The translations under genes and the position numbers were made by a program. This document shows positions 21,882 through 31,880 of a stretch of 64,000 bases of DNA, in pieces; the first letter of the stretch is position 1, and each line of letters begins with the position of its first letter. The notes beneath the pieces are model-generated. The model made no database searches. It was given only the letters and a program-made list of their open reading frames with translations, and was not told where the DNA came from. This DNA is from JBBRHH01 sp963788015 (GTDB taxonomy: Bacteria; Planctomycetota; Phycisphaerae; Tepidisphaerales; Tepidisphaeraceae), in NCBI GenBank assembly GCA_963788015.1, contig CAWBEY010000012.1, positions 1,426,001-1,490,000 on the forward strand, read 5' to 3'.

Positions 21882-22583
21882 ATGACTACCCCAACTTTCA
21901 GCGTCCTGGTTCTTACGGCCGCTCCACCGGGCCAAGCCTCCGAAGCCGGCGGCGCGTACGTGAAAATCGACGGCCGGGAGGCGCTTCTGCGCAGTGTCGA
22001 GCTGTTCCTGAACCGTGATAATGTCAAACAGATCCAGCTTTGTTTCCTGCCGGACATGGCCGAAGAAGGCCGGCGAAAGTATGGGCGCATTTCTGGATTC
22101 TCCGGCGTAAAAGTCATTTCGGGCGGGCCGCGCTGGTCGGACCAGATTGCCGCGGGCGTTGAAAAATTGTCTGACGAATGCACGCATGTGATCGTACACG
22201 ACGCAGCGCGGCCGGCCGTGGCGTACACGGACATCGACGCACTGATGGAAGAGGCCGGCAAACATCCGGCCGTCACGCTCGTCGCTCCTTCCCGAAACAC
22301 GCTGGTGGAGGTGGACGAGGGGGGCAACGCCATGGCGTTCCACCTTCCCGCGCAGTACTTGCAGGTGCTCGCACCACAGGTTTACACCATCGAAAAGTTC
22401 AAGCAGATGGCTAAGTCAAAACAGGAATTGCATGCTTCGCAGATGACGTTGCTGAAAGGTTCGCCGCTTAACGTCCGCATCGGCGGCCCGGGCGATGCCG
22501 CACTGTTGAAGACGATGCTGGCGATGATCCCCAAGCCCAAGACCCGCGCGGCCAGCAGCCCATTTGAAGAGGCCCAGTGGTGA
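21882..22583 (+). CDS. IspD-like cytidylyltransferase with altered nucleotide loop
   Basis: A 233-residue protein aligned with IspD, which joins CTP and 2-C-methyl-erythritol 4-phosphate in isoprenoid synthesis. Conserved: V-I-V-H-D-A-A-R-P-A-V in the middle, P-Q-V-Y near residue 167 and the surrounding sheet pattern. Not conserved: the N-terminal nucleotide-binding loop, A-A-G-x-G-x-R-M in true IspD, is A-A-P-P-G-Q-A-S-E-A-G here. It may be a diverged IspD or a related nucleotidyltransferase. No frame break is visible to explain the difference. It converges with the larA-like gene across 8 bases. Confidence 0.65.
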   Translation: MTTPTFSVLVLTAAPPGQASEAGGAYVKIDGREALLRSVELFLNRDNVKQIQLCFLPDMAEEGRRKYGRISGFSGVKVISGGPRWSDQIAAGVEKLSDECTHVIVHDAARPAVAYTDIDALMEEAGKHPAVTLVAPSRNTLVEVDEGGNAMAFHLPAQYLQVLAPQVYTIEKFKQMAKSKQELHASQMTLLKGSPLNVRIGGPGDAALLKTMLAMIPKPKTRAASSPFEEAQW

Positions 22584-22591
22584 TGGGCGGC

Positions 22592-23874
22592 TTAAGTCTC
22601 CAGCATCCCCGCTCGCGCCCATAGCCCGGCCGAGGGGGTCTGGATGTAATACACGCGCTCGCCGTCGGGCATGGTGTTCCATCCTTCCTTCATCACATCC
22701 GGCCGATAGCGCGCCAGCGTCTGGCCCGGATCGGCATACGCAAAGCCCACCTGCTCCACCTCGGCCCGCGTCAGATGGCCCGGGGCGTAACGAATGGTGA
22801 AGCGTCCCTCGGATGAGCCGTGCATCAGGTGGGCCGCCCCGTGTGCCAGATCCTGCAAGTCCGCATTCTTTTTGTACGCCGCCAGCGTTGCGGGCGTGCC
22901 GCGATAGCCGTACTTGCGGATTAGTGCATCCACGTCATCCTGCTCGCCAAAACGATCGAGGCCGGGCGCGATGACCAGAAGTTCGCCCCCGTCGGCGATT
23001 GCCAGGCGAGTGCGATAAACGGCCTTGTTCGACACCCATGTGCTGCGAAATTCATCGGCCTGCATCACGGCGACGCATTTTTTAACTGGCTCTTCGATAA
23101 TTGTAATATTCTGCTTCGCACTCAGCCGGGCCGCCTGCAAGTAGGTCTCCAGATCATCACCCACGAATACGCCGCTGTGGACGAGTTGGCCGGCCGTGTT
23201 GCGGCGCAGGACGACTTGAAAGTAGACGTCGGGGAGGTGGGTGAGGAAACGTTCTTCGGCCCAGTTGAAGCAAGCGCGCAGGGGCGTGATGAGGCGGCCG
23301 AGGTTGTTCTCGATCCCCCACGTGGCGGCGGCCATGTGGGAGGTGCAGAGCGTGTCCTTGCCCCCCAGGCCAATGAAATAGTTTTTGTTGTGGTTGGCAA
23401 AGCCAAGAACTTCGTGGGGGACGACGTGGCCGACGTTGATGATGAGGTCCCACTTCTCGCTCATCAGCATTTTATTGAGCAGGATGGGGATGTCCCAGTC
23501 AACTTTCCCCTGGGTCTTCTCGCGCACAACGCTGGCGGGGATGGTCCCAACGCTCACGCAGCCGTTGCGCCAATCGTGGGCATGAATGCGATCTTCGGGA
23601 ATCGATCCAAACATCCAGCGGTTTTCCTCCGGCGTATGCGGGCGGTGCTGTCCAAGCGTCGGGATGACGTGGACGTCGGAATCTGGCAGCAGGTTGTAAA
23701 GAGTTTCCGTAATCCAGCCCGCGCCGCTGTGGGCGCGGGTGAGGTCGGGGGGAAGAAGCAAGACACGTTTGAACGGGCCGGGAAGCGCGTTTGCGCTTCG
23801 TCCAGCAGACGCTGGCACACGGCTTCTACTTCAGGTCGGGAGATTTCATCGGCTTGGTGGGAGAACCAGGGCAT
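22592..23874 (-). CDS. LarA-like nickel-pincer racemase/epimerase (frameshifted near start)
   Basis: About 427 residues of the lactate racemase (LarA, DUF2088) family, which use a nickel-pincer nucleotide to interconvert hydroxyacid stereoisomers. Seen: L-L-L-P-P-D-L-T-R-A-H-S-G-A-G near the N-terminus, I-N-V-G-H-V-V-P-H-E-V-L-G, G-L-G-G-K-D-T-L and a C-terminal sheet domain. The histidines and lysine in the middle are placed like those of the pincer site, but the substrate cannot be read from them. A single-base break near 23785 separates the first 33 residues (M-P-W-F-S-H-Q-A-D-E-I) from the rest; I take the start at 23874. No larB, larC or larE genes are in the window. Confidence 0.75.
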
Positions 23875-23996
23875 AGGAGGGATTTTATCGACTCGCGCGG
23901 CGGATGAAACAGATGGTGTGCGGGAGGGTTCCGCAGGCTACGCTGGGAGTTTGTTCCTTTGGAACCTCGGGCGAGGGTGCCCGAGCCACTGATCTG

Positions 23997-25490
23997 ATGA
24001 CTTGTAGTGATAGAGCTATCTTCGGGGGCCGGCTGGCGGCCATAGTTTGGCCGGCGTTGCTGGGCGTTACGCTCTATCTGGTGACGCTTTGGGGCGGGTA
24101 CGTCTACGACGATCAGTTTATCGCGCGGGACGATCCCCGGGTTTGGGAGGCGGGACGGTGGACGGGATATTTGCGGGAGCCTTATTTTGGGCCGGTGGCG
24201 TCGGATGCCCCGCTTTGGCGGCCGGCGGCTTCGCTCACTTATGCACTGCAATATCGTCTATTCGGGACGTGCGCCTGGCCGGCGCATCTCATCAATGTTC
24301 TGCTGCATGGAGTGGTGAGCGGGCTGGTTGGTGCGCTGGGGATGCGGCTGACGCGAAGCGTGCGCGTGGGGCTGGTGGCCGGGCTGTTGTTCGCGGCGCA
24401 TCCGGTTCATGTGGAGGCCGTTGCGAACATTGTGGGGCGGGCAGAGCTCCTCTGCGCGATGGCGGTGCTGTGCGGGCTCCTGCTCTTTCTCCGCAATCCT
24501 CTAACGATGGGGCGGGCGCTTCTCATCGTCGCCTGCTTCATTTTCGCCATTGCCTCCAAAGAACACGGCCTCCTGCTCCTGCCGATGCTCATCGCCGCCG
24601 CGCCACTGCGCAGAGCGCCCGTCGACGCACCCGCAGGTCGCGGCGAGCGCAATCGCCTGGGCCTCCTCTTTTTTTTCCTGTGTCTCTGCACGCTGGCCTA
24701 TACAAGTTATCGAGAGCGTTTCGCGCCTTTCGAATGGGAGAAATTCTTTTTCCAATGGGACGTCAACCCCCTCTTTCGTGCCCGAGGCCTTGACCGCGCC
24801 CTGCTCCCGTTCACGATCCTGGGGCGTTACGCCTATCTACTTTTCACGCCCATTTCCCTGTCTCCAGACTACGGCGCGAACGTCACGCTCTACCGCCTTT
24901 GCTGGAACGATCCCTGGTTCTACGCCGGATGTGCCGCGTTGCTGGTGTACACGGTTACGCTGGTCTTCTGCATCCGCCGTCGAAAGTGGTCGGCCGGGTT
25001 TTGCCTCATCAGCATAGGCGTGGCGTACGCGCTCATCGGCAATGCGTTCTTCCTGATCGGCACCGCCGTCGGCGAGCGACTGCTCTATCTGGCTTCCGCC
25101 TTCTTCGTCATCCTGGTCGCCATGCTCCTCAGCCGGCTTCGGCCACGCGTGCTGGCGGGGGCGTTGACGCTCATTCTTGCACTGGCCGCAGTCCGAACCA
25201 CCACCTACGCATGGGAATGGAACAACGCTCTGCGCCTCTTTCACAGGGCACGGCTGCGGCATCCAGAATCGGTCAAGCTGTATCTGATGGAAGCCCGAAC
25301 GCTAGAGTCGGAAGGCCGCGCGGAGGAGGCGGATCAACTACTGGCGCAGGCCCGCGCGTTGGTGCCGGAATGTGCGGAGGCATGGCAGTTATCAGCAAGG
25401 CTGGCGTGCGCTGCCGGACACGATGAGCAGGCATTGCAATACGAGCGCCGGGCGTTGGAATTGGAGCTTAACCCGCCGCACATGCGGTAG
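23997..25490 (+). CDS. TMTC-like multi-pass membrane protein with C-terminal TPRs
   Basis: A 497-residue protein with about ten hydrophobic segments and a soluble end of TPR-like repeats (A-R-T-L-E-S-E-G-R-A-E-E-A-D, then A-C-A-A-G-H-D-E-Q-A-L). Y-V-Y-D-D-Q-F-I-A-R-D-D-P-R-V after the first helix is the acidic loop of GT-C glycosyltransferases, and A-A-H-P-V-H-V-E-A-V-A-N-I-V-G-R-A-E is the conserved block of the TMTC/DUF1736 family. Such proteins are mannosyltransferase-like in animals; the bacterial role is not established. I chose the ATG at 23997 because the 31 codons upstream are not hydrophobic and lie in a repeat-like sequence. The next gene, convergent, is also a membrane protein for surface polymers. 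Confidence 0.8.
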   Translation: MTCSDRAIFGGRLAAIVWPALLGVTLYLVTLWGGYVYDDQFIARDDPRVWEAGRWTGYLREPYFGPVASDAPLWRPAASLTYALQYRLFGTCAWPAHLINVLLHGVVSGLVGALGMRLTRSVRVGLVAGLLFAAHPVHVEAVANIVGRAELLCAMAVLCGLLLFLRNPLTMGRALLIVACFIFAIASKEHGLLLLPMLIAAAPLRRAPVDAPAGRGERNRLGLLFFFLCLCTLAYTSYRERFAPFEWEKFFFQWDVNPLFRARGLDRALLPFTILGRYAYLLFTPISLSPDYGANVTLYRLCWNDPWFYAGCAALLVYTVTLVFCIRRRKWSAGFCLISIGVAYALIGNAFFLIGTAVGERLLYLASAFFVILVAMLLSRLRPRVLAGALTLILALAAVRTTTYAWEWNNALRLFHRARLRHPESVKLYLMEARTLESEGRAEEADQLLAQARALVPECAEAWQLSARLACAAGHDEQALQYERRALELELNPPHMR

Positions 25491-25527
25491 CGGTGCGCTT
25501 CGCACACTCGAGTCGCAATGCACACTC

Positions 25528-26971
25528 TCAGGCGGCGGCGGGGCCGTGGGGAGCGGGTTGTGGGAGGGCTGCCGGCCCTCCCGGTGCCACGATCGCCAAG
25601 CGCTGGCCCGGCTTCAGCGTGTAGCGCACCAGCACCTTTTGGCCGTTGAATTCCGCAAGCAAACCCACTTGCCGCGTGGCCGATCCCACCAGCCTCGGCG
25701 AGTTGGCCACCAGCGCCAAAAGCATGTGGTAGATGTAATACATCTCCGCGAAAACCGACACCACCAGCATGGCCAGCAGCGACGCCAGCATGGTTGAGAG
25801 CAGCGACCAGAGCAGCCACTGGTCCTGCACGCTGGTGGCTTTGTTTTTGGCTTTCCACAGCACATGAAACAGGGCGGCGAGGAAGCCGTAGAAACCAACC
25901 AGCCCCAGGATCCCGGTGAAGACAAGGATGGAAACCCAGTGGATGCACAGGTCATGGAAATGGCCGATGCTGGCCGGGACTTCCGTGCCGTAGCCCGCCA
26001 GCCAGTGCCCGGCCATCGCCCCGCGGCTGAGCACCTGGTCCTGCAAGCCCACCCGATACCACGAGCTGGTGGGGTCCATGCCCTGGTTGGCGATGATCTG
26101 CATCAGCGACCGATTGGACATTGGATAGGTGACGCAATACGCGATAACGCAGCCCCAGAAAGCGATCTTCCCAAAGCGGCGAAAGGGGAACATCGCCAGC
26201 ATGAAGAGGCTGAATGCCATGAACATCATCGGCCCGGCGGCCACCGCGCTAATCGCCCCCACCGGCAAAACACACCACGCCAGCACCCAGGGGAACAGGC
26301 TTTTCTTCTCGAAGAACAGGTTGGTACACATCGGGATCAGCATGGCAAAGAACCAGCCGAACATGATGCACTGCATGAAAGGGGACGAGGCGCGATAGTA
26401 CATCTCCCCCAGAAACTTGCGCATATCCCGGCCGAAGTTGGTGGGGCCGGCCCAGAGAATGCCGTACTTCTGAATCTCAAAATAAGGATTGTCGCCGGTC
26501 TGCATCTGATAAAAGCCCACGCACGCCAGCGGAATACGCGCCCCAGATCCACCCTTTCAAAAGCGCATAGAGCGCCTCGCGGTCGGTGATGAGCATGCGG
26601 GTACACCAGAACGGCACCATGGCGCTCAGGAAGAATCCGGCACGGTTCACCAGGGCCGTCTGGGGGTTCATGCTCAGAAGCTGCGCGAGCAGCAGCAGGC
26701 CAAAGTACGTGGCCGCGACGGTGTCGATGATCTGCCAGCGGAACGCCTGACGGATTGGTTTGGAAAACAGGCAGCGAAGGATCAACACAGCGCCGATGAC
26801 GCGCTGTGGAGTGAGCCCCGCGCCATCCGGAGGAAGTAGCACGTTGCTGGGGTACAGGCAAAGCGACAGCGCCAGCGGGACCAGCGCGTAGCGGCGCGGC
26901 AGCAGCAGCGACGCCACGCCGCCTGCGATGGCGACGAGCACGGTCAGGAGTATGACAAAGTCGTAGCTCAC
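25528..26971 (-). CDS. O-antigen ligase/polymerase-like membrane protein (frameshifted)
   Basis: About 480 residues and roughly ten transmembrane segments, read across one single-base break near 26535. The N-terminal half has the layout of Wzy/WaaL-type proteins, including T-P-Q-R-V-I-G-A-V-L-I-L after a short loop; the C-terminal half has a long periplasmic loop (G-M-D-P-T-S-S-W-Y-R-V-G-L-Q) followed by three helices and a proline-rich tail. The W-Y-R-V-G-L-Q motif and H-D-L-C-I-H-W fit the O-antigen ligase superfamily, which join or polymerise lipid-linked sugars. Function inferred from topology and a few residues; substrate unknown. Upstream (27000) it faces the end of the rpoC operon. Confidence 0.6.
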
Positions 26972-27050
26972 GGGATCAAAGTTCGCAACAATGGCCGGGC
27001 GCAGAGGGCGATTCTATCCATCGGCAGTAACTCCCAACAAGCAACAAGAA

Positions 27051-27079
27051 GGCCCCGGCAGTAAAAAACCGCCGGGGCC
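27051..27079 (-). terminator. Probable terminator after rpoC
   Basis: On the minus strand an 8-base G/C arm (GGCCCCGG) and its complement flank a T-rich loop, about 60 bases beyond the rpoC stop. It is the only strong stem in this gap and lies at the end of the long operon. Confidence 0.5.
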
Positions 27080-27140
27080 GTTGGGTTCGTTGACGCATTC
27101 TCACTCTCGGCCTGCGCCAGAAGTATGGGACGCGTCCGCC

Positions 27141-30100
27141 TTAGCTCCCGGCCTGCGGGACGGTCTCGCGAATCGCTTCGCGAGCCGGGGTCGGGGGCGC
27201 TTCTTCCTCGACGCGCGGCTGGGCCAGGTGCTTGATCCGCAGGTTGAGGTACGGGCTGAAGGCGGTGCCGGCCGGGATCAGGTGACCCAGGATGACATTT
27301 TCCTTCAGGCCCACCAGCGTATCGACGGCACCGGCCAAAGCGGCTTCGGTAAGCACCTTGGTGGTCTCCTGGAAGCTGGCGGCAGAGATGAACGACTCAC
27401 TCTGCAGCGATGCCTTGGTAATGCCCAGAAGCAGCGTCTTGCCGCGGGCGGGCCGGGGCTTTTTGCCCTTGGCCGGTTCCTTGCCGGCGGCTTCGGCCGC
27501 TTCGTTGGCGTCCTTGATGTCCTGACGGGCGACGACGTCACCTTCCTTGAAGTTGGTGCCGCCCGGCTCGGCGATCCGCAGGCTGGTGGCCAGCTGATCG
27601 TTGGCGTAGCGGAAGCGGAACTTGTCCACGACTTCGCCGGGGAGGAACTTGCTGTCGCCGGCATCTTCAACTTTCACCTTGCGCAGCATCTGGGTCAGGA
27701 TGATCTCGATGTGCTTGTCGTTGATCTTCACGCCCTGCGAACGATAGACGTTCTGCACCTCGGTGAGCAGGTACTGGTGCAGCGATTCCTCGCCTTTGAT
27801 GCGAAGAATGTCGTGGGGGATGAGCGGGCCGCGGATGAGCGGGTCGCCGGCCTCAACGTAGTCGCCCGCGTGGACCTGAAGCTCCTTGTCCTGCGGGACG
27901 TGGTGCTCGCGTTCCATGCCGGCCTCGGAGCGGACGACAATGGTCATCTTGCCGCGGCGGCGATCGGACTTTAGCTCGATGACGCCGGTGATTTCTGAGA
28001 GCACGGCCGGGTCTTTGGGCTTGCGGGCCTCAAAGATTTCGGTGACGCGTGGCAGACCGCCGGTGATGTCCATGGTGCCGCCGGCCTCGCGCGGCTGGCG
28101 GGCGATCATCTGCCCGGCAGTGACCTTCTGGCCATCGGTGACCTCGATACGCACCTTGGCGGGCAGGTAGTGGAAGTCGAGGATCTTGCCATCAGCGCCT
28201 TCGATAGTGATGCGCGGGTGCCGCTCGCCCTTGTGCTCGATGACGACCAGCTTGCCGCCGGCGCCCTTCTTTTCTTCCTCAACGCGGGCGGTTTCACCCT
28301 CTTCGATGTCCTCATAGCGGACAATGCCGGCCTTCTCGGCCAGAATCGGGGTGATGTGCGGATCCCAGACAACCAACTGCTGGCGCGGCTTGACCTTTTC
28401 GCCATCACCGACGGTGACGACTGCGCCATATGGGACTTTGTATTTCTCGATCTCGCGGCCTTTGGCATCGAGAAGAGCCAACTCGCCATTGCGCTTCAAG
28501 GCGACCATGCGCTTGATGCCTTCGGCGTCGATGGTCTCGACGGCGTTGATGTCGCGGTGCTGAACGGTGCCGGCCGCGATGGCCTTGATGTCATTTTCGA
28601 TCAACGTGCTGGCCGCGACGCCGCCGGTGTGGAACGTACGCATGGTGAGCTGCGTGCCAGGCTCACCGATGGACTGCGCCGATGATGCCGACGGCAAGGC
28701 CTTCTTCGACCACACGGTTGGTGGACATGTCGATGCCGTAGCAGTGGGCACAAACGCCCCGGCGCTTTCGCAGGTAAGCGGGGAACGAACGCGGATCGAC
28801 TCCAGCTTCAGGTCGCGGATCTTGTCGGCCAGCTCATTGGTGATGATCTGGTTTTCCTCGACGATGGTTTCGTCGGTGATCGGGTTGCGAACCGTGTCGC
28901 GGGCCGTGCGCCCGATGATCATGTCCTTCAACTCGACTTCGACCGTCTCGCCTTTGTAAATGGTCGTCTTGGCGATGCCGTTGAGCGTCCCGCAGTCGTC
29001 CTCGTTGATGATGACGTTCTGCGCCACGTCGGCCAGCTTGCGGGTGAGGTAGCCCGAGTCGGCCGTCTTGAGGGCCGTGTCAGCCAAACCCTTCCGCGCC
29101 GTGTGTGCTGGAGAAGTATTCGAGCACCGACAGGCCTTCGCGGAAGTTGGCCTTGATGGGCGTCTCGATGATCTCGCCTGACGGCTTGGCCATCAGACCG
29201 CGCATGCCGCCCAGCTGACGGATCTGGTCGACGTTGCCGCGAGCGCCCGATACCGCCATCAGGGCGATGGGGTTGAGATACTTCAGGTATCCGTGCTTGG
29301 CGGCGTCTTCCTTCGAAACCGACTTGCCCTCGGGATCGCGATAGTCGGCCTGAATGCCGGCCATCAAATCTTCCGTCACCTGCTTGCGGGCGTGGCCCCA
29401 CGTTTCGATAAGCTGGGCGTAACGCTCCTGCTCAGTGATGGCGCCCATGCGGAAGTTCTTCTCGATCTTGTCAGCACGCTTCTGACCGTCATCGAGAATG
29501 CGCTGCTTGGATTCTGGAGCGCGGATGTCGGTGATGCCAAAGCTGAGGCCGGCCAGGGTCGAACGCTTGAAGCCCAAAGACTTCATGTCGTCCAGCAGCT
29601 TGATGGTCGCGGGCCGGCCAAGCGTGGCGTAGGTGTCGGCGATGACGCGGCTGGAGCCTTTGCTGGTCAGGGCGTAATTGTAAAACGGCATCTGCCGGAG
29701 CAGGATGTCGTTGAAGATGCAGCGGCCAACCGTTGTGAGGATGACGTTGCTCTTGAACCCGGCGGGCATGGACTTGGTGACGTAGCTGGGGTCCTTAACC
29801 TTGCGCTGCGCCTCGACGGCCTTCCACGCTTCGTTCTCGATCGGGCCGGGGGCGGCCTTGTCGTCAGGGACGACCTGCGTGCGCCCTGTCAGCCGCACGA
29901 AGATGCGCGAGTGCATCGCGATCTTGCCCAGGTCATAAGCAAGCAAGGCTTCCTGTACGCTCTTGAAGAGCGTGAATTCGCCGCGGTCGCCTTCGCGGTC
30001 GGAGGTGATGTAGAACGTGCCGAGCACGATGTCCTGCGACGGCGTGATGATCGGCGCGCCGTTGGCCGGCGAGAAGATGTTGTTGGGCGCCAGCATCAGG

Positions 30101-31530
30101 ATGTGCGCTTCGGTCTGGGCCTCGATGGAGAGCGGAAGATGGACGGCCATCTGATCGCCGTCAAAGTCGGCGTTGAAGCCTTTGCAGACCAGCGGGTGAA
30201 TCTTGATGGCGTTGCCTTCGACCAGCACCGGCTCAAACGCCTGGATGCCCATGCGGTGAAGCGTGGCGGCCCGGTTCAGCATGACAGGGTGCTGATAGAT
30301 GACTTCTTCAAGAATGTCCCAGACTTCCGGGTCACGCCGCTCAAGCATGCGCTTGGCGGACTTGATGGTGTCGGCCAGGCCATGGTCCTTGAGCTTGCGG
30401 ATGATGAACGGCTGAAAGAGCTCGAGGGCGATCTTCTTGGGAAGGCCGCACTGATGGAGCTTGAGTTCCGGGCCCACGACGATGACGGAGCGGGCGGAGT
30501 AATCCACGCGCTTGCCCAGGAGGTTCTCGCGGAAGCGACCCTGCTTGCCCTTGATCATGTCCGTCAGCGACTTGAGCGGGCGGTTGGAGCTTCCAAGCAC
30601 CGGCCGGCGGCAGCGGCCGTTATCGAAGAGTGCATCCACAGCCTGCTGGAGCATGCGCTTTTCATTGCGGATGATGACCTCGGGGGCGTTGAGGTCAACC
30701 AGCTTCTTCAGGCGGTTGTTGCGGTTGATGATGCGGCGATACAGGTCGTTCAAATCCGACGTGGCGAAGTTGCCGCTTTCCAGGAGCACCAGCGGGCGCA
30801 GATCGGGCGGGATCACCGGGATCACGTCCATGACCATCCACTCGGACTTGTTTTCCGACCCGCGGACGGCTTCCACCATCTTCAGGCGCTTGGTCAGATC
30901 TTTCTGCTTCTGCTTGGAGTTGGTCTTCTCGATGGCCGCGCGGATGACGGTGCCTTCGTGGGCAAGGTCAATAAAGCCCAGGAGCTTTTTGACGGCCTCA
31001 GCGCCCATCTCGGCTTCGAATTCCTCGCCATACTTTTCGTAGGCCGAGCGATATTCTTCTTCGGTGAGGATCTGCTTTTTCTTCAGCGGCGTCTTGCCCG
31101 GATCGGTGATGACGTAATCCTGGAAGTAGATCACCTTTTCCAGGTCGCTGGTCTTCATGTCCAGAAGGGCGCCCAGACGGCTGGGCAGCGCCTTGAAGAA
31201 CCAGATATGCACGATCGGGGCGGCAAGATTAATGTGGCCCATGCGTTTGCGGCGGACGCGGCTGTGCGTCACCTTGACGCCGCAGCGGTCGCAGATGATG
31301 CCCTTGTATTTCGTGCCTTTGAACTTGCCGCAGGAGCATTCCCAGTCGCGCTCCGGGCCAAAGATGCGCTCGCAGAACAGGCCGTCTTTCTCGGCGCGAT
31401 ACGTGCGGTAATTGATGGTCTCGGGCTTTTTCACCTCGCCAAAGGACCACGAACGAATATCGTTCGGGCTGGCGAGTTGAATGCGAACCGAGCCATAGTC
31501 GTTAATGCGATCGTAGACGGTTTCAGCCAT
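27141..31530 (-). CDS. rpoC: RNA polymerase subunit beta' (three single-base breaks)
   Basis: About 1,463 residues. Zinc site 1 is near the N-terminus (C-S-C-G-K-F-K ... C-D-R-C-G), the active-site motif N-A-D-F-D-G-D-Q-M-A-V-H is complete, and the C-terminal trigger-loop region reads Q-S-I-G-E-P-G-T-Q-L-T-M-R-T-F-H. Zinc site 2 is scrambled by paired breaks near 28690 and 28765: in the shifted frame V-C-A-H-C-Y-G-I-D-M-S-T-N-R appears. A third break near 29090 lies in S-T-H-G-A, where R-K-G-L-A-D-T-A-L-K should follow. rpoC is essential, so these are sequence errors. Start is the ATG at 31530 behind AGGAAG, 31 bases after the small protein gene. Confidence 0.97.
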
Positions 31531-31561
31531 GGTCAATCACTTCCTTATGTGGCACGGACGG

Positions 31562-31864
31562 CTAGTCCGTGTAGTTCTTTGCAATGACATTCCAGGAGGC
31601 CTTGCGCCAACTCGGACGCCTCAACTTGCTGGCAGAACCCGATGGTTCGACCGCGACGATCTGGTTGATGCGCAGAAAGGCAAACTTGTCGCCCTTTGGG
31701 AACGCGTAGAAAAATTCCGTCCGCATCTCCACCAGATTCTCGCCGACCTCGATCTGATATCGATCGCCGCTGGTGAGCACGATCTCAAACGGCAGGAAAG
31801 GATCCCGTCGCTTTAGATCGCGTATCACGTCCAGCAGGTTCGTGTGATCTTTCTCTTCCGGCAT
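31562..31864 (-). CDS. Small protein encoded between rpoB and rpoC
   Basis: A 100-residue protein I do not recognise. It starts M-P-E-E-K-D-H-T-N-L-L-D-V-I and contains R-R-D-P-F-L-P-F-E-I-V-L-T-S-G-D-R-Y, a pattern (x-P-F-x-P-F-x-I ... S-G-x-x-Y) I associate with small planctomycetal proteins of unknown function, then an Arg/Lys-rich tail. No membrane segment or signal. It sits 16 bases after the rpoB stop and 31 bases before rpoC, on the same strand, so it is co-transcribed with the polymerase genes. Most bacteria have rpoB and rpoC adjacent. It may be a polymerase-associated factor or simply a passenger. Confidence 0.65.
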   Translation of the reverse strand: MPEEKDHTNLLDVIRDLKRRDPFLPFEIVLTSGDRYQIEVGENLVEMRTEFFYAFPKGDKFAFLRINQIVAVEPSGSASKLRRPSWRKASWNVIAKNYTD

Positions 31865-31880
31865 TTTCCAGACCTCTCTT

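Noticed and set aside
23904..23996. Upstream start of the TMTC-like gene at 23904
   Set aside because: The extra 31 codons are not hydrophobic, overlap a hairpin-like repeat and lack a ribosome binding site; the first helix follows the ATG at 23997.
28600..28800. A real change of RNA polymerase zinc site 2
   Set aside because: Two compensating one-base breaks explain it; the canonical C-x-x-C is present in the shifted frame.
29293..31587. Long open frame of 764 codons on the plus strand opposite rpoC
   Set aside because: It mirrors the rpoC coding frame, has no family motif and no ribosome binding site. High GC coding DNA often gives long antisense frames.
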